A program made the position numbers and the translations under genes. The notes under the pieces are model-generated. The model did not search any database and was not told where the DNA came from. It saw only the letters and a program-made list of their open reading frames with translations. A DNA stretch of 64,000 bases from Drouetiella hepatica Uher 2000/2452 (GTDB lineage Bacteria; Cyanobacteriota; Cyanobacteriia; Elainellales; Elainellaceae). Below are positions 34,576 through 42,033 of this stretch, one piece after another. Position 1 is the first letter of the stretch. Each line of letters opens with the position of its first letter. The stretch covers positions 1 through 64,000 of the forward strand of contig JAHHHD010000001.1 in assembly GCA_019359505.1 (NCBI GenBank), written 5' to 3'.

Positions 34576-35292
34576 CTATGGTTCCAATAGTGTCATGTCA
34601 GCATCTCCTGATATTTTACGAAGATGAGCAACCATGGCTTCAACTAACGAGCGGTCATCACGGTTAATCGTTGCCGTAACCACCACAGTTAATCTAGTTG
34701 GTGCTTCTGTCTTATAGTTTATGTTTCTATGAAGAACAGGAATGAAGTGTCCTGAAAGATTTTCTAATTGAATTTCTACACAACCGGCTTCATGTGCCTT
34801 CTCAATATCGCTGCAATCTGCCCCTATTGCTTTGTAAAATCCAGTAGAAAATGCGATTGCAGCTTTGTCTCCTATTTCCTGGCTCATTCCAACAACGTAA
34901 GGAATATATTGAGCAATGGCTTTTGCCTGAATCTCTGAATGACATGTGTTCAAGACAACGCATTTTACATGTTTAGATGCCAGTTTGAATAGGCTTGCTA
35001 AAGCGTCTAATTGAACGGTCTGCACTTTTCCCAATCTATCCTCGATACAAAGCTCACCCGAACTCATACCATGCCCAGAAAAGTGAACTATGTGTGGGCT
35101 GAAAGCAAGAATTGCTTGAGTAATGTCACCTGAACGGATAGCCTCACGGGACTCTAGGATAATTTCGTTCCTCAAGCAAGCCATCTGTAGCTTTTCACGA
35201 ATTTCCCGGAGTTCCTGCCCTACACGTAACCGAACCTTATCACTTGGATCTGAGGATAAAAATAGGATCTTGGTTTGATTAAGGGCTTCCAT
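34576..35292 (-). CDS. CHAT-domain (caspase-like) protease, 238 aa
   Basis: Residues 8-190 form a CHAT fold. The catalytic dyad is His74 in HIVHFSGHG and Cys117 in CVVLNTCHS, and the typical VVGMSQEIGDKAAIAFSTGF segment follows. Residues 198-238 (RLTVVVTATINRDDRSLVEA, then a SGDADMTLLEP end) resemble the first half of a small domain. Its expected second half appears at the N-terminus of the downstream pentapeptide protein. CHAT proteases act in bacterial conflict and regulated cell death when activated by a partner. The ATG at 35292 is the first. It is divergent from the 862-residue HTH protein across 261 bases containing a strong palindrome. Lower GC content than the flanking housekeeping genes. 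Confidence 0.87.
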   Translation of the reverse strand: MEALNQTKILFLSSDPSDKVRLRVGQELREIREKLQMACLRNEIILESREAIRSGDITQAILAFSPHIVHFSGHGMSSGELCIEDRLGKVQTVQLDALASLFKLASKHVKCVVLNTCHSEIQAKAIAQYIPYVVGMSQEIGDKAAIAFSTGFYKAIGADCSDIEKAHEAGCVEIQLENLSGHFIPVLHRNINYKTEAPTRLTVVVTATINRDDRSLVEAMVAHLRKISGDADMTLLEP

Positions 35293-35383
35293 TTTTGAAT
35301 TATGAGGAATAGCTTCAAGGCTTTCAGACCTGATCGTTTTAGTCTTTACTCCTACATTTGCCCAAAGCAGTTGCTGAGCCTAC

Positions 35384-35412
35384 CACTAATTAAAGATGCA
35401 CTTTAATTAGTG
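35384..35412. promoter_or_regulatory. perfect 12-bp inverted repeat, candidate operator
   Basis: CACTAATTAAAG and CTTTAATTAGTG are exact complements with loop ATGCA. It lies 91 bases upstream of the CHAT gene and 141 upstream of the divergent HTH gene, and no T run follows. A regulator-binding site is therefore more likely than a terminator. The HTH protein is the obvious candidate binder, by inference. Confidence 0.55.
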
Positions 35413-35464
35413 TAATATCTAGGCTACCATAACTGTCCATAGAAATACATATGCAAATATCTGA

Positions 35465-35528
35465 CTAAAAAATAGATGATAAATTGATTAAGCTACTGTT
35501 TTTTATAATTAAGTGTCTAAAAAATAGA
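35465..35528. promoter_or_regulatory. direct repeat CTAAAAAATAGA, candidate operator pair
   Basis: The 12-mer occurs at 35465-35476 and 35517-35528. The copies are 52 bases apart, about five helical turns. The second copy lies within GTCTA-AAAAA-TAGAC, a short inverted repeat, and just precedes the AAGGAG ribosome binding site of the HTH gene. Autoregulation is possible. Confidence 0.45.
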
Positions 35529-35553
35529 CAAATTACTCCAAGGAGCAAAGTTC

Positions 35554-38142
35554 ATGACTGAGGACGCGATCGACGAGTTGCAATACACACAGCAGCAGCA
35601 GCGCTACTGGGAGCAGTTACGACAAGAGCTAGAGCGCTATAAAGCTGACCTAGGGGCAACCCATACAGAGATAGCCCAATGTCTTGGCATTAGCCGCCAG
35701 CCGTTAGTAGTTTTTATGCAGGACTCAAGCCAAGGATTGCCGATTCAGCGATCGAATCTGGTGCGGCTATGGGATCTCCTGACAGAGCCAACGCGCTTCC
35801 GCAAAAAATACTCGCCAGAAGAGCGATCGAATCGAGCCGCTCTGAGACAGCAAGGAGCCAATGCCTTATTAAAAGCAGCAGGATTTCTTCCAGACGTGAA
35901 CGAACAGTCGTTAGAAATTCATTCCAATCGCCATCAGCAAATTCAGCGCTTGGTATCGAGGTTGTCGAATTTGCCTGTTTCAGATTTTGCGGATTTCATC
36001 ACGTTAACCGATTTTTTAGAAACCTTTGTAACTAACTCTTTTCCCGGTCGATATAAAACTGCGCTAGAAGAAACCCAAATTTTGGATAGCGATGCTGACT
36101 CTAGCTCAATCGATCGCGTAGATTACTGGATCAAGAAAAATCATCTGCCTAACATTCCCGATCCAGTTGTTAAAGATAAATTGCAAGGCGCACTTTCTCG
36201 GCTAGCTATTTCGGGAAAATCTAAGCTAAATAATGCTGAATTTTTTGAGCTGTATATGTCGATCGCTGAAAATGAGCGGTTGACTAATCATGTTGATAAA
36301 TTCCTCAAAATGCGGATCACGCAGTGTCAATTTACAACATTGACTTTTTCAGTCCAATCCTATCTCTCTGCCGAAGAAGACAGCCTCATTTGGCAGGATT
36401 TTTGTGAGGCAAGTCTGGCTGTAGAGCAATGTCTTCGCCCACAAATTCATGAGAGAAGCGACCTAGAGGATTCTGTTGCCGAACCTGTGATTGAAAGCTC
36501 GATTACCTGCAATTTTAGAGAAGCCAAGCAGGACGTTCGCTGGCGCTACAGCTCTTCTACAACCCATTTTGAAACGATGCTGGCGGCGATCGGTCGAGGA
36601 ATGGGCTATGATTCTGAGCTGGAAATGGTGGATTTCTCTATCCGAACTTTGGGTCACAAAGACTATAGTTTGATTCGCGCTTCTTCCGCATTTCGACCCA
36701 TTCATTCCACTAATCCTACTGACTACAAGTCTTACCAGAGCGTTTGGATCGATCGCAGCGCTATTTTTGGCATCCTGCAATCTACCATTCTTGCCGTTAG
36801 AGGCTGGCTCTCCGAAAACTTTCCAGATGAATCTAGTTGCCGCACCTACTGTGAAACTTGCCAAATTGTTTCTAGCATTAATGACAGCCTCATCAAAGGG
36901 AAAAGTTTTTTGAATGGCTATCGTATTCATCAGGCAGCCTATTCCGGTAGATTGTCAACTAGCGATTATCTGGAAAAAGAAGTAATTGAGAAAATTAAAG
37001 GGTTAAAAGAAGGTGTATTTAAGCAATATCCAAAATTGCAAGACTGTTATGAATCCGATTTAGATCGCAAGTATTGTGTGGCTAAACTGGCTTGCGCTCA
37101 CTCTGCTTTAGTTGAAGGCAATATGATCACAGCATCGCGCTTGCTGCTAGAAGTTGAGGATTTTCTTGAGAGCCTTGATTTTCAAAAAAGTTCCAAGGAA
37201 AACAAACACCTTCTCAAGATTTCCTATGCGATCGAGCTGAACTTGCAATGCTTTTACCGAGGCGATTCAGTAATCTTTTCAAATCATCAAAAATGGCGTA
37301 CTGAACTGCAAAATTTCCTCAGTCAGCTCAGCACTTATATTGATGATTGCAATCAAAATTCAGGACAATTTGCTTCTGATACTTATATGAATGTCTCAGA
37401 GCTATACGGGCGACTGGCTCGTCTCAATTTCTGCTGCTGCAACGCCGATGAAATTGAGGACTTAGAATCTGCGGTCAGGTATTCTCTGATGGCGGCGTAC
37501 TGTTCGGCTAAAACGGGTCATCAGCACCGAACGGCACACTGGATTAGCAACGCGGGTCGAACCTGTGTGCGTTTGGGCGAGGGCGATCGCGCTAAAGGAT
37601 TTGCCGATCTTGCCGATCGGATTATTAGCCGTGCTAGTGAGCCGACCCATAGCCCAGAATATCAGGAAGCCATTCGGGCTGAGGTCAATATTGCCAGAGG
37701 AGAACGCCTTTTGTTGATTGAAAAAGACCCTGCGAGAGCGCTGAACTACTTTTTGCGATCGCTCAAAGGCTCCATCTATATTGGCTTTGTTCGATTAATT
37801 GCCGATAATTTGTATGACATTGCGCGAGCTTCTAAAGACTTAGGTAACTATCGGATTAAAAAGTCTTTTTCATCGGCATTTGGCAAGAGTGACCCTAAAA
37901 CAAATTGGCTTTTGAACGAAGATAATCAGAGCTGGCAGGAAAATAAAATTGCGGCAGAAGTGATTCAGTTCATCAACAAAATTGATAAAGAAGAGGACTG
38001 GAGTTTCGTTTCAATTCAGTTTAAAGAACAAGCGCAGAAAATCTGGCGTGGTCTGGCAAATTTCAATGATCCAAGCAACAGCTTGCCCCATCCTCTTGAA
38101 GCACAAATGGAGGCAGAGGAGTTTCTCAACCGAGTGAAATGA
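35554..38142 (+). CDS. large helical protein with N-terminal helix-turn-helix, 862 aa
   Basis: I do not recognise the family. Residues 8-75 look like a Cro/XRE-type DNA-binding unit (LGATHTEIAQCLGISRQPLV). The rest is overwhelmingly helical and hydrophilic. From about 480 it has TPR-like pairs (ALVEGNMITASRLLLEVEDF; RTAHWISNAGRTCVRLGEGD; ARGERLLLIEKDPARALNYF). A Cys-rich point lies at NFCCCNADE (about 628). No enzymatic motif, signal or membrane segment is visible. ATG at 35554 follows AAGGAG. It is divergent from the CHAT-pentapeptide operon and shares its AT-rich codon use. A sensor/regulator role for that operon is plausible, not shown. The stop is four bases from the convergent kinase gene. 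Confidence 0.85.
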   Translation: MTEDAIDELQYTQQQQRYWEQLRQELERYKADLGATHTEIAQCLGISRQPLVVFMQDSSQGLPIQRSNLVRLWDLLTEPTRFRKKYSPEERSNRAALRQQGANALLKAAGFLPDVNEQSLEIHSNRHQQIQRLVSRLSNLPVSDFADFITLTDFLETFVTNSFPGRYKTALEETQILDSDADSSSIDRVDYWIKKNHLPNIPDPVVKDKLQGALSRLAISGKSKLNNAEFFELYMSIAENERLTNHVDKFLKMRITQCQFTTLTFSVQSYLSAEEDSLIWQDFCEASLAVEQCLRPQIHERSDLEDSVAEPVIESSITCNFREAKQDVRWRYSSSTTHFETMLAAIGRGMGYDSELEMVDFSIRTLGHKDYSLIRASSAFRPIHSTNPTDYKSYQSVWIDRSAIFGILQSTILAVRGWLSENFPDESSCRTYCETCQIVSSINDSLIKGKSFLNGYRIHQAAYSGRLSTSDYLEKEVIEKIKGLKEGVFKQYPKLQDCYESDLDRKYCVAKLACAHSALVEGNMITASRLLLEVEDFLESLDFQKSSKENKHLLKISYAIELNLQCFYRGDSVIFSNHQKWRTELQNFLSQLSTYIDDCNQNSGQFASDTYMNVSELYGRLARLNFCCCNADEIEDLESAVRYSLMAAYCSAKTGHQHRTAHWISNAGRTCVRLGEGDRAKGFADLADRIISRASEPTHSPEYQEAIRAEVNIARGERLLLIEKDPARALNYFLRSLKGSIYIGFVRLIADNLYDIARASKDLGNYRIKKSFSSAFGKSDPKTNWLLNEDNQSWQENKIAAEVIQFINKIDKEEDWSFVSIQFKEQAQKIWRGLANFNDPSNSLPHPLEAQMEAEEFLNRVK

Positions 38143-38146
38143 TCGC

Positions 38147-39799
38147 CTAATCCGATCGCCGCCTTTCTGATCTGAGAATCGTGACAATCAGCCACACGCC
38201 CAGCAAGCTTGCAACTGCAAAGAAAATATTGCCAATCAGCTGAAGTTGTGGAGTTTGTTGCCCGGTAGAAATAATTGCCGCTCCAATGATCAGCGCTGCC
38301 ACAACCGTACTAGAAGACCGACGATTGGCAGCCTGATCGATCGATCGCCGCATAGCATTCAGGTCTTGTAGGGTAATGTTAAGCCGCAGCGTTTCAGATG
38401 TGAGTCGGTTGAGCAAAAAACCAACCTGACGCGGTGAGTCTAGCGAAAGCTGCTTAAACTCCAGCGCCGTGCGAAGAAGCGATCGCATCGGATCATCTCC
38501 CACAAGCTGCCTTTGGAAGAGATCGGTCATCAATGGGCGAATCTCATCGACAATATTGACCGAAGAATCAAACCCTCGACCCGTGCCCTCCAAATTGGCG
38601 ATCGATTTGGTTAACAGCCCAATGTTGCTGGGCAGCCGCAGATTGTTGAGGCGGGCAGCTTCCAGGATTTTGCCAAAGACTTCACCAATGTTGATATTGG
38701 ACAAGCTGAGGTCATAGTATTGGCGCAGAAGGCGATCGTAATCGGATTGCAGCCGCAGTAGATTAATCGGCTGGCTCATATCCATGGGTTCGGCAAGCTG
38801 TAGAGTCAGCTGGGCGCAGCGATCGGGATCGGCATCAATAATAGCCAGCACCAGTTCTACCATTACCGACTGGGTGCGGTGATCAAGTGTCCCCATCATG
38901 CCGCAATCTAGGATACCCACACGCCCATCGTGCAGATAGAATAGATTGCCGGGATGGGGATCGGCGTGGAAAAAGCCGTCGATCAAGTATTGCTGAAGAA
39001 AAGCCCTGAAGAGCAGCGTCGTAAAGGCATGACGCTCTGCCTCAATATCGCCGCTATAGTTCGCGCCTGTCATCTTGGCATTCAGGAGAGGCACGCCGTC
39101 TAACCATTGCAAAATCAAGAACTTTTTGCTGGAGGAGTAGACTTCTGGAACGACGATCTGATGGGGATTAAACCAGCGGCTGTTCGCCAGGGTTTTACGG
39201 AGGCGATCGGTATACTGGGCTTCCAGAGTAAAGTCAAGCTCGCTTAGCAGCGAATTGCTGAACTCGTCTGCCAGAGCCACCACGTTATAGCGCTTGCCAA
39301 ACTTGGTGGGCGAGAGCAAGGTGGCAATTTGCTTAAACACGGCAATATCCCGCGCCACGATCGTCTCAATTCCAGGACGCTGAATCTTGACGGCGGCTCT
39401 CTGACCGTTCTTCAACACCGCTTCATGGGTCTGGGCAATGGAACCCGCAGCGATCGCCTGCGGATTAATGCTCTCAAACTTTTCCTCTAGAGAGATATCC
39501 TGGCGAAGCTGAAATTCAATCTCTGACCAATCAACAGGCGGCACGTTTGTTTGCAGATTGCTCAGCGCTTCAATATAGGAAGCAGGCAGCAAATCAGGAC
39601 GAGTGCTTAGGAGCTGCCCTAGCTTGACGTATGCAGGACCCAAGTCCACTAAGATATTGCGCAGCACTTCTGGGGCAGGGACTTCCGGCTCATCCCCTTT
39701 GCCAATGGTCAAGAGCTGGCGCATATAGTCCCAGCCGTGCCGAATCAGCACTTCGATAATTTCGCGTTGTCGAACAACGGGGGTGAGGAGAGGAGGCAT
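38147..39799 (-). CDS. ABC1/UbiB (AarF/ADCK) family atypical kinase
   Basis: The 550-residue protein belongs to the ADCK/UbiB family linked to quinone and prenyl-lipid metabolism in cyanobacteria and plastids. The N-terminal KxGQ extension is KLGQLLSTRPDLLP. The Ala-rich nucleotide loop is AAGSIAQTH, the Lys is in AAVKIQRPG, the catalytic loop HADPHPGNLF and the metal site GILDCGMMG (Cys-Gly replacing the usual Phe-Gly). The C-terminus has two hydrophobic segments (about 500-542) for membrane anchoring. ATG at 39799. It ends four bases from the convergent HTH gene and has no partner gene nearby. Confidence 0.93.
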   Translation of the reverse strand: MPPLLTPVVRQREIIEVLIRHGWDYMRQLLTIGKGDEPEVPAPEVLRNILVDLGPAYVKLGQLLSTRPDLLPASYIEALSNLQTNVPPVDWSEIEFQLRQDISLEEKFESINPQAIAAGSIAQTHEAVLKNGQRAAVKIQRPGIETIVARDIAVFKQIATLLSPTKFGKRYNVVALADEFSNSLLSELDFTLEAQYTDRLRKTLANSRWFNPHQIVVPEVYSSSKKFLILQWLDGVPLLNAKMTGANYSGDIEAERHAFTTLLFRAFLQQYLIDGFFHADPHPGNLFYLHDGRVGILDCGMMGTLDHRTQSVMVELVLAIIDADPDRCAQLTLQLAEPMDMSQPINLLRLQSDYDRLLRQYYDLSLSNINIGEVFGKILEAARLNNLRLPSNIGLLTKSIANLEGTGRGFDSSVNIVDEIRPLMTDLFQRQLVGDDPMRSLLRTALEFKQLSLDSPRQVGFLLNRLTSETLRLNITLQDLNAMRRSIDQAANRRSSSTVVAALIIGAAIISTGQQTPQLQLIGNIFFAVASLLGVWLIVTILRSERRRSD

Positions 39800-39879
39800 A
39801 CAAAGATATGGAAAGGGTTCTATCTTGATCCTACAAACAAAAAATCAGTGGTGCCGTTTAGAACACCACTGAGCTTATC

Positions 39880-39973
39880 TATGGCTGTCGCCAGTTTGCT
39901 TAGAAGATTTTTGGTGGGGCGCGGAGCGCCCCACCAAAAATCTTCCCGCCCTAACCGCCTTGGCGGTTGCTAC
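39880..39973. repeat. 94-bp palindromic repeat, family A, copy 3 (inverted)
   Basis: It begins CTATGGCTGTCGCCAGTTTG and ends AACCGCCTTGGCGGTTGCTA around GGTGGGGCGC/GCGCCCCACC. It is the reverse-complement orientation of the 25655-25749 copy, with only a few differences. It lies upstream of the kinase gene. Confidence 0.85.
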
Positions 39974-40137
39974 AGGTCAATCCCTAAATGAAAAACAAGC
40001 CGACGCTGATGACTTGATGAATAGACCTGTTGCAAACTAGGTGGGGTAGATCTACTGATTCCTTTTGATGGGGATCGCCCCCCTCAAAAAAATATTGCCC
40101 GATTGAGCAGTGGGAACAAGCCTTCAGAGCGAGCAGC
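39974..40137. other. short intergenic spacer
   Basis: No gene is supported. A GGGGATCGCCCCCCTC stretch near 40070 can form a small stem. Confidence 0.3.
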
Positions 40138-40593
40138 TTAGTCTAGAAAGCCCATCAAAGGTTCACTTTCATTAATATCGTTAGAGGCGATCGGGCGACC
40201 ACCAGGCAAACCTGAGGTTTCCATCAGCCGAGGATCGCTAACCATCACCGGACGACCGCCAGGTAAACTCAGGTCTTCCCGAATGGCAAGCTCGCTGGCA
40301 AATATCGGGCGATGACCGGGCAACGCATAGCTAGCAATGTGTAAATGACTAGCAGAAATCGGGCGATTATTAAAATACAGACCGTAAACTTCTAGATCAT
40401 CAGAAGGCATATGAGAAAGCCCTGAAGCTTCCAGTTCCCCCGGTGCATCGACATGTAATGCCATTCCAGATTCGCTTCGCCCGTTGGCTTCAGGCTTCTC
40501 AGTCACCTTCTCGGCAGGTTTGTCGGCAAGCTCTAGCTTTCCTACTTTTGGCTGTGATGCTTCGTCGCTAGCGCTCTTGTCTTGTACCACCAT
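40138..40593 (-). CDS. LPGGRP-repeat protein, 151 aa
   Basis: The C-terminal 90 residues carry four diverged repeats of about 20: VYGLYFNNRPISASHL, SYALPGHRPIFASEL, LSLPGGRPVMVSDP and SGLPGGRPIASNDI. Each centres on (G/N)(H/N/G)RP(I/V). The first 60 are acidic and low-complexity. Similar NRP/GGRP repeat proteins occur in cyanobacteria, with unknown role. The frame extends to 40662, but AGGAGG at 40599-40604 directly before ATG 40593 decides the start. No signal or membrane segment is seen. It is monocistronic. Confidence 0.75.
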   Translation of the reverse strand: MVVQDKSASDEASQPKVGKLELADKPAEKVTEKPEANGRSESGMALHVDAPGELEASGLSHMPSDDLEVYGLYFNNRPISASHLHIASYALPGHRPIFASELAIREDLSLPGGRPVMVSDPRLMETSGLPGGRPIASNDINESEPLMGFLD

Positions 40594-40605
40594 CTCTTCC
40601 TCCTG

Positions 40606-41116
40606 TTCAACTGCGTTATCTGACGGACGATCGCCAAGGGTGACAGCAAGTTGCTGCCGCACTAACCTGACGACCCGCCCTGGCGACCCGATGCAAGCTC
40701 ATTTAGCTAATATCTCACTTAGCCTCAATGCTTGTGGCATCGACAACTTTGCGTAATGCCTGATTGTTAATCTTGTTAAGTTAAATTTCAGATCAACTCT
40801 GAATATTAGAGTGGCATCTGGCAGTATTATACGCGGAAACGTGCCTGACCCATCTGGGAGGAAACTCGCTAAACGATAGGTATCTTTTAAGAATTTGATT
40901 AGGTTTACTGAAGGATATAGCTCAGGGAGCTTTGGCTGCTTGATCGGCTAGGACGATCAAGCATGGCTGATTTTGCGAGATGGGTTAGACATTAGCCGTG
41001 ACGCATCAAAGCCCGAAAGTAGTGCCCGGAAGCGATGCCTAGAGGCAGCCCAGAAGCAGTACGTTACGCTGCGCTAACGGCATCCTACGCGAAATTTCAC
41101 GTTAATCAATCCGCGA
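40606..41116. other. intergenic stretch without a supported gene
   Basis: About 510 bases carry no convincing gene. The 40484-40756 forward frame is a shadow of the repeat-protein gene. An imperfect hairpin TTGATCG/CGATCAA lies near 40941-40961. The last 100 bases are GC-rich with short internal complementarity (GTTACGCTGCGCTAAC near 41062) and may be a decayed repeat. Confidence 0.4.
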
Positions 41117-41851
41117 TCAGCCCTGAAATGCCTGATAGAGATAGTAGGTTGCCATCGGAATAATGGTTGCCAGCGCCAGTAAAACCACCACCACTACGGT
41201 TGCACTCCGATCGTCTGTGTCTTCAGCCTTAGCGAAGGTGCCCTCAATGCTAGTTGTGTCTTGCACAATAGGAGCGCCCGGATCAGGCTGACCTGCGAGG
41301 ATCGTGCCCAGGCGATCGCTGGCATCTAGAAACGCCTGATTGTACTTGTTGCCGTTGCGCAGAGGTGCCATCATCGTTTCTTGGGCAACGCTTTCAGCCG
41401 TTTCGTCGGGCAGCAGCTCTTTGACGGCTTCGCCTGTGCGAATCGCAGTCGTGTTGGTCACGTTGTCTAAAACGACTAGCACCTGGTTTGCCTGAACTTC
41501 TGGCGTAGGAAACCATTTTTTGAACAAGGCTTCTGTGAAGGTGGCGATCGTTTCACCGTAGTCCAAACGGTGAATCGTGACTAGCCGCACCTCTTTATCA
41601 GTCGTTTCAGCAAGTTCTGCCAGCTCGGTATTCAGCTGCTTTTGAGTCAGGCGGCTCATCACCCCTGCCTGATCCACAATCCAGGTGGGCGTGCCAGCGC
41701 CAATGTTGGGCATACTGTACACTCCGGTCGCGTTGGCAGGGAGGCTGCCTGCCATCCAAAGTTGAATCGCCAAAGCCCATGCTGCCACAGGCAAAATTAG
41801 AGAACGGAACCCACCGATAATTTGACCTAGGCGCTGCATCATGCTCCGCAT
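41117..41851 (-). CDS. psb32: TPM-domain protein, photosystem II repair factor Psb32
   Basis: The 244-residue protein has a signal peptide or anchor (about 18-41, ending LPANA), a lumenal TPM domain and a C-terminal membrane helix (about 217-240). The TPM domain has VDQAGVMSRLTQKQLNTELA, LVTIHRLDYGETIATFTEAL and QVLVVLDNVTNTTAIRTGEA. The layout matches Psb32/TLP18.3, which aids photosystem II repair in the thylakoid lumen. The ATG could be at 41851 or at the MM a few codons on. It is monocistronic. Confidence 0.85.
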   Translation of the reverse strand: MRSMMQRLGQIIGGFRSLILPVAAWALAIQLWMAGSLPANATGVYSMPNIGAGTPTWIVDQAGVMSRLTQKQLNTELAELAETTDKEVRLVTIHRLDYGETIATFTEALFKKWFPTPEVQANQVLVVLDNVTNTTAIRTGEAVKELLPDETAESVAQETMMAPLRNGNKYNQAFLDASDRLGTILAGQPDPGAPIVQDTTSIEGTFAKAEDTDDRSATVVVVVLLALATIIPMATYYLYQAFQG

Positions 41852-42033
41852 TCCTTAGTGCTTCTTTTCAAAATATTACAGGTGAATGCAATCAGATGAG
41901 AAGCAATGATTTATTTTTATTAAAGCATTTTATTTTTGCGACAGATTTCCCTGAACTTTGCCCAAAAAAAGCGCGACAATTGCCGCGCTCATACTTCAGG
42001 ATGTCAACCTCAAACTTGCTTGTGAAATTTGCA

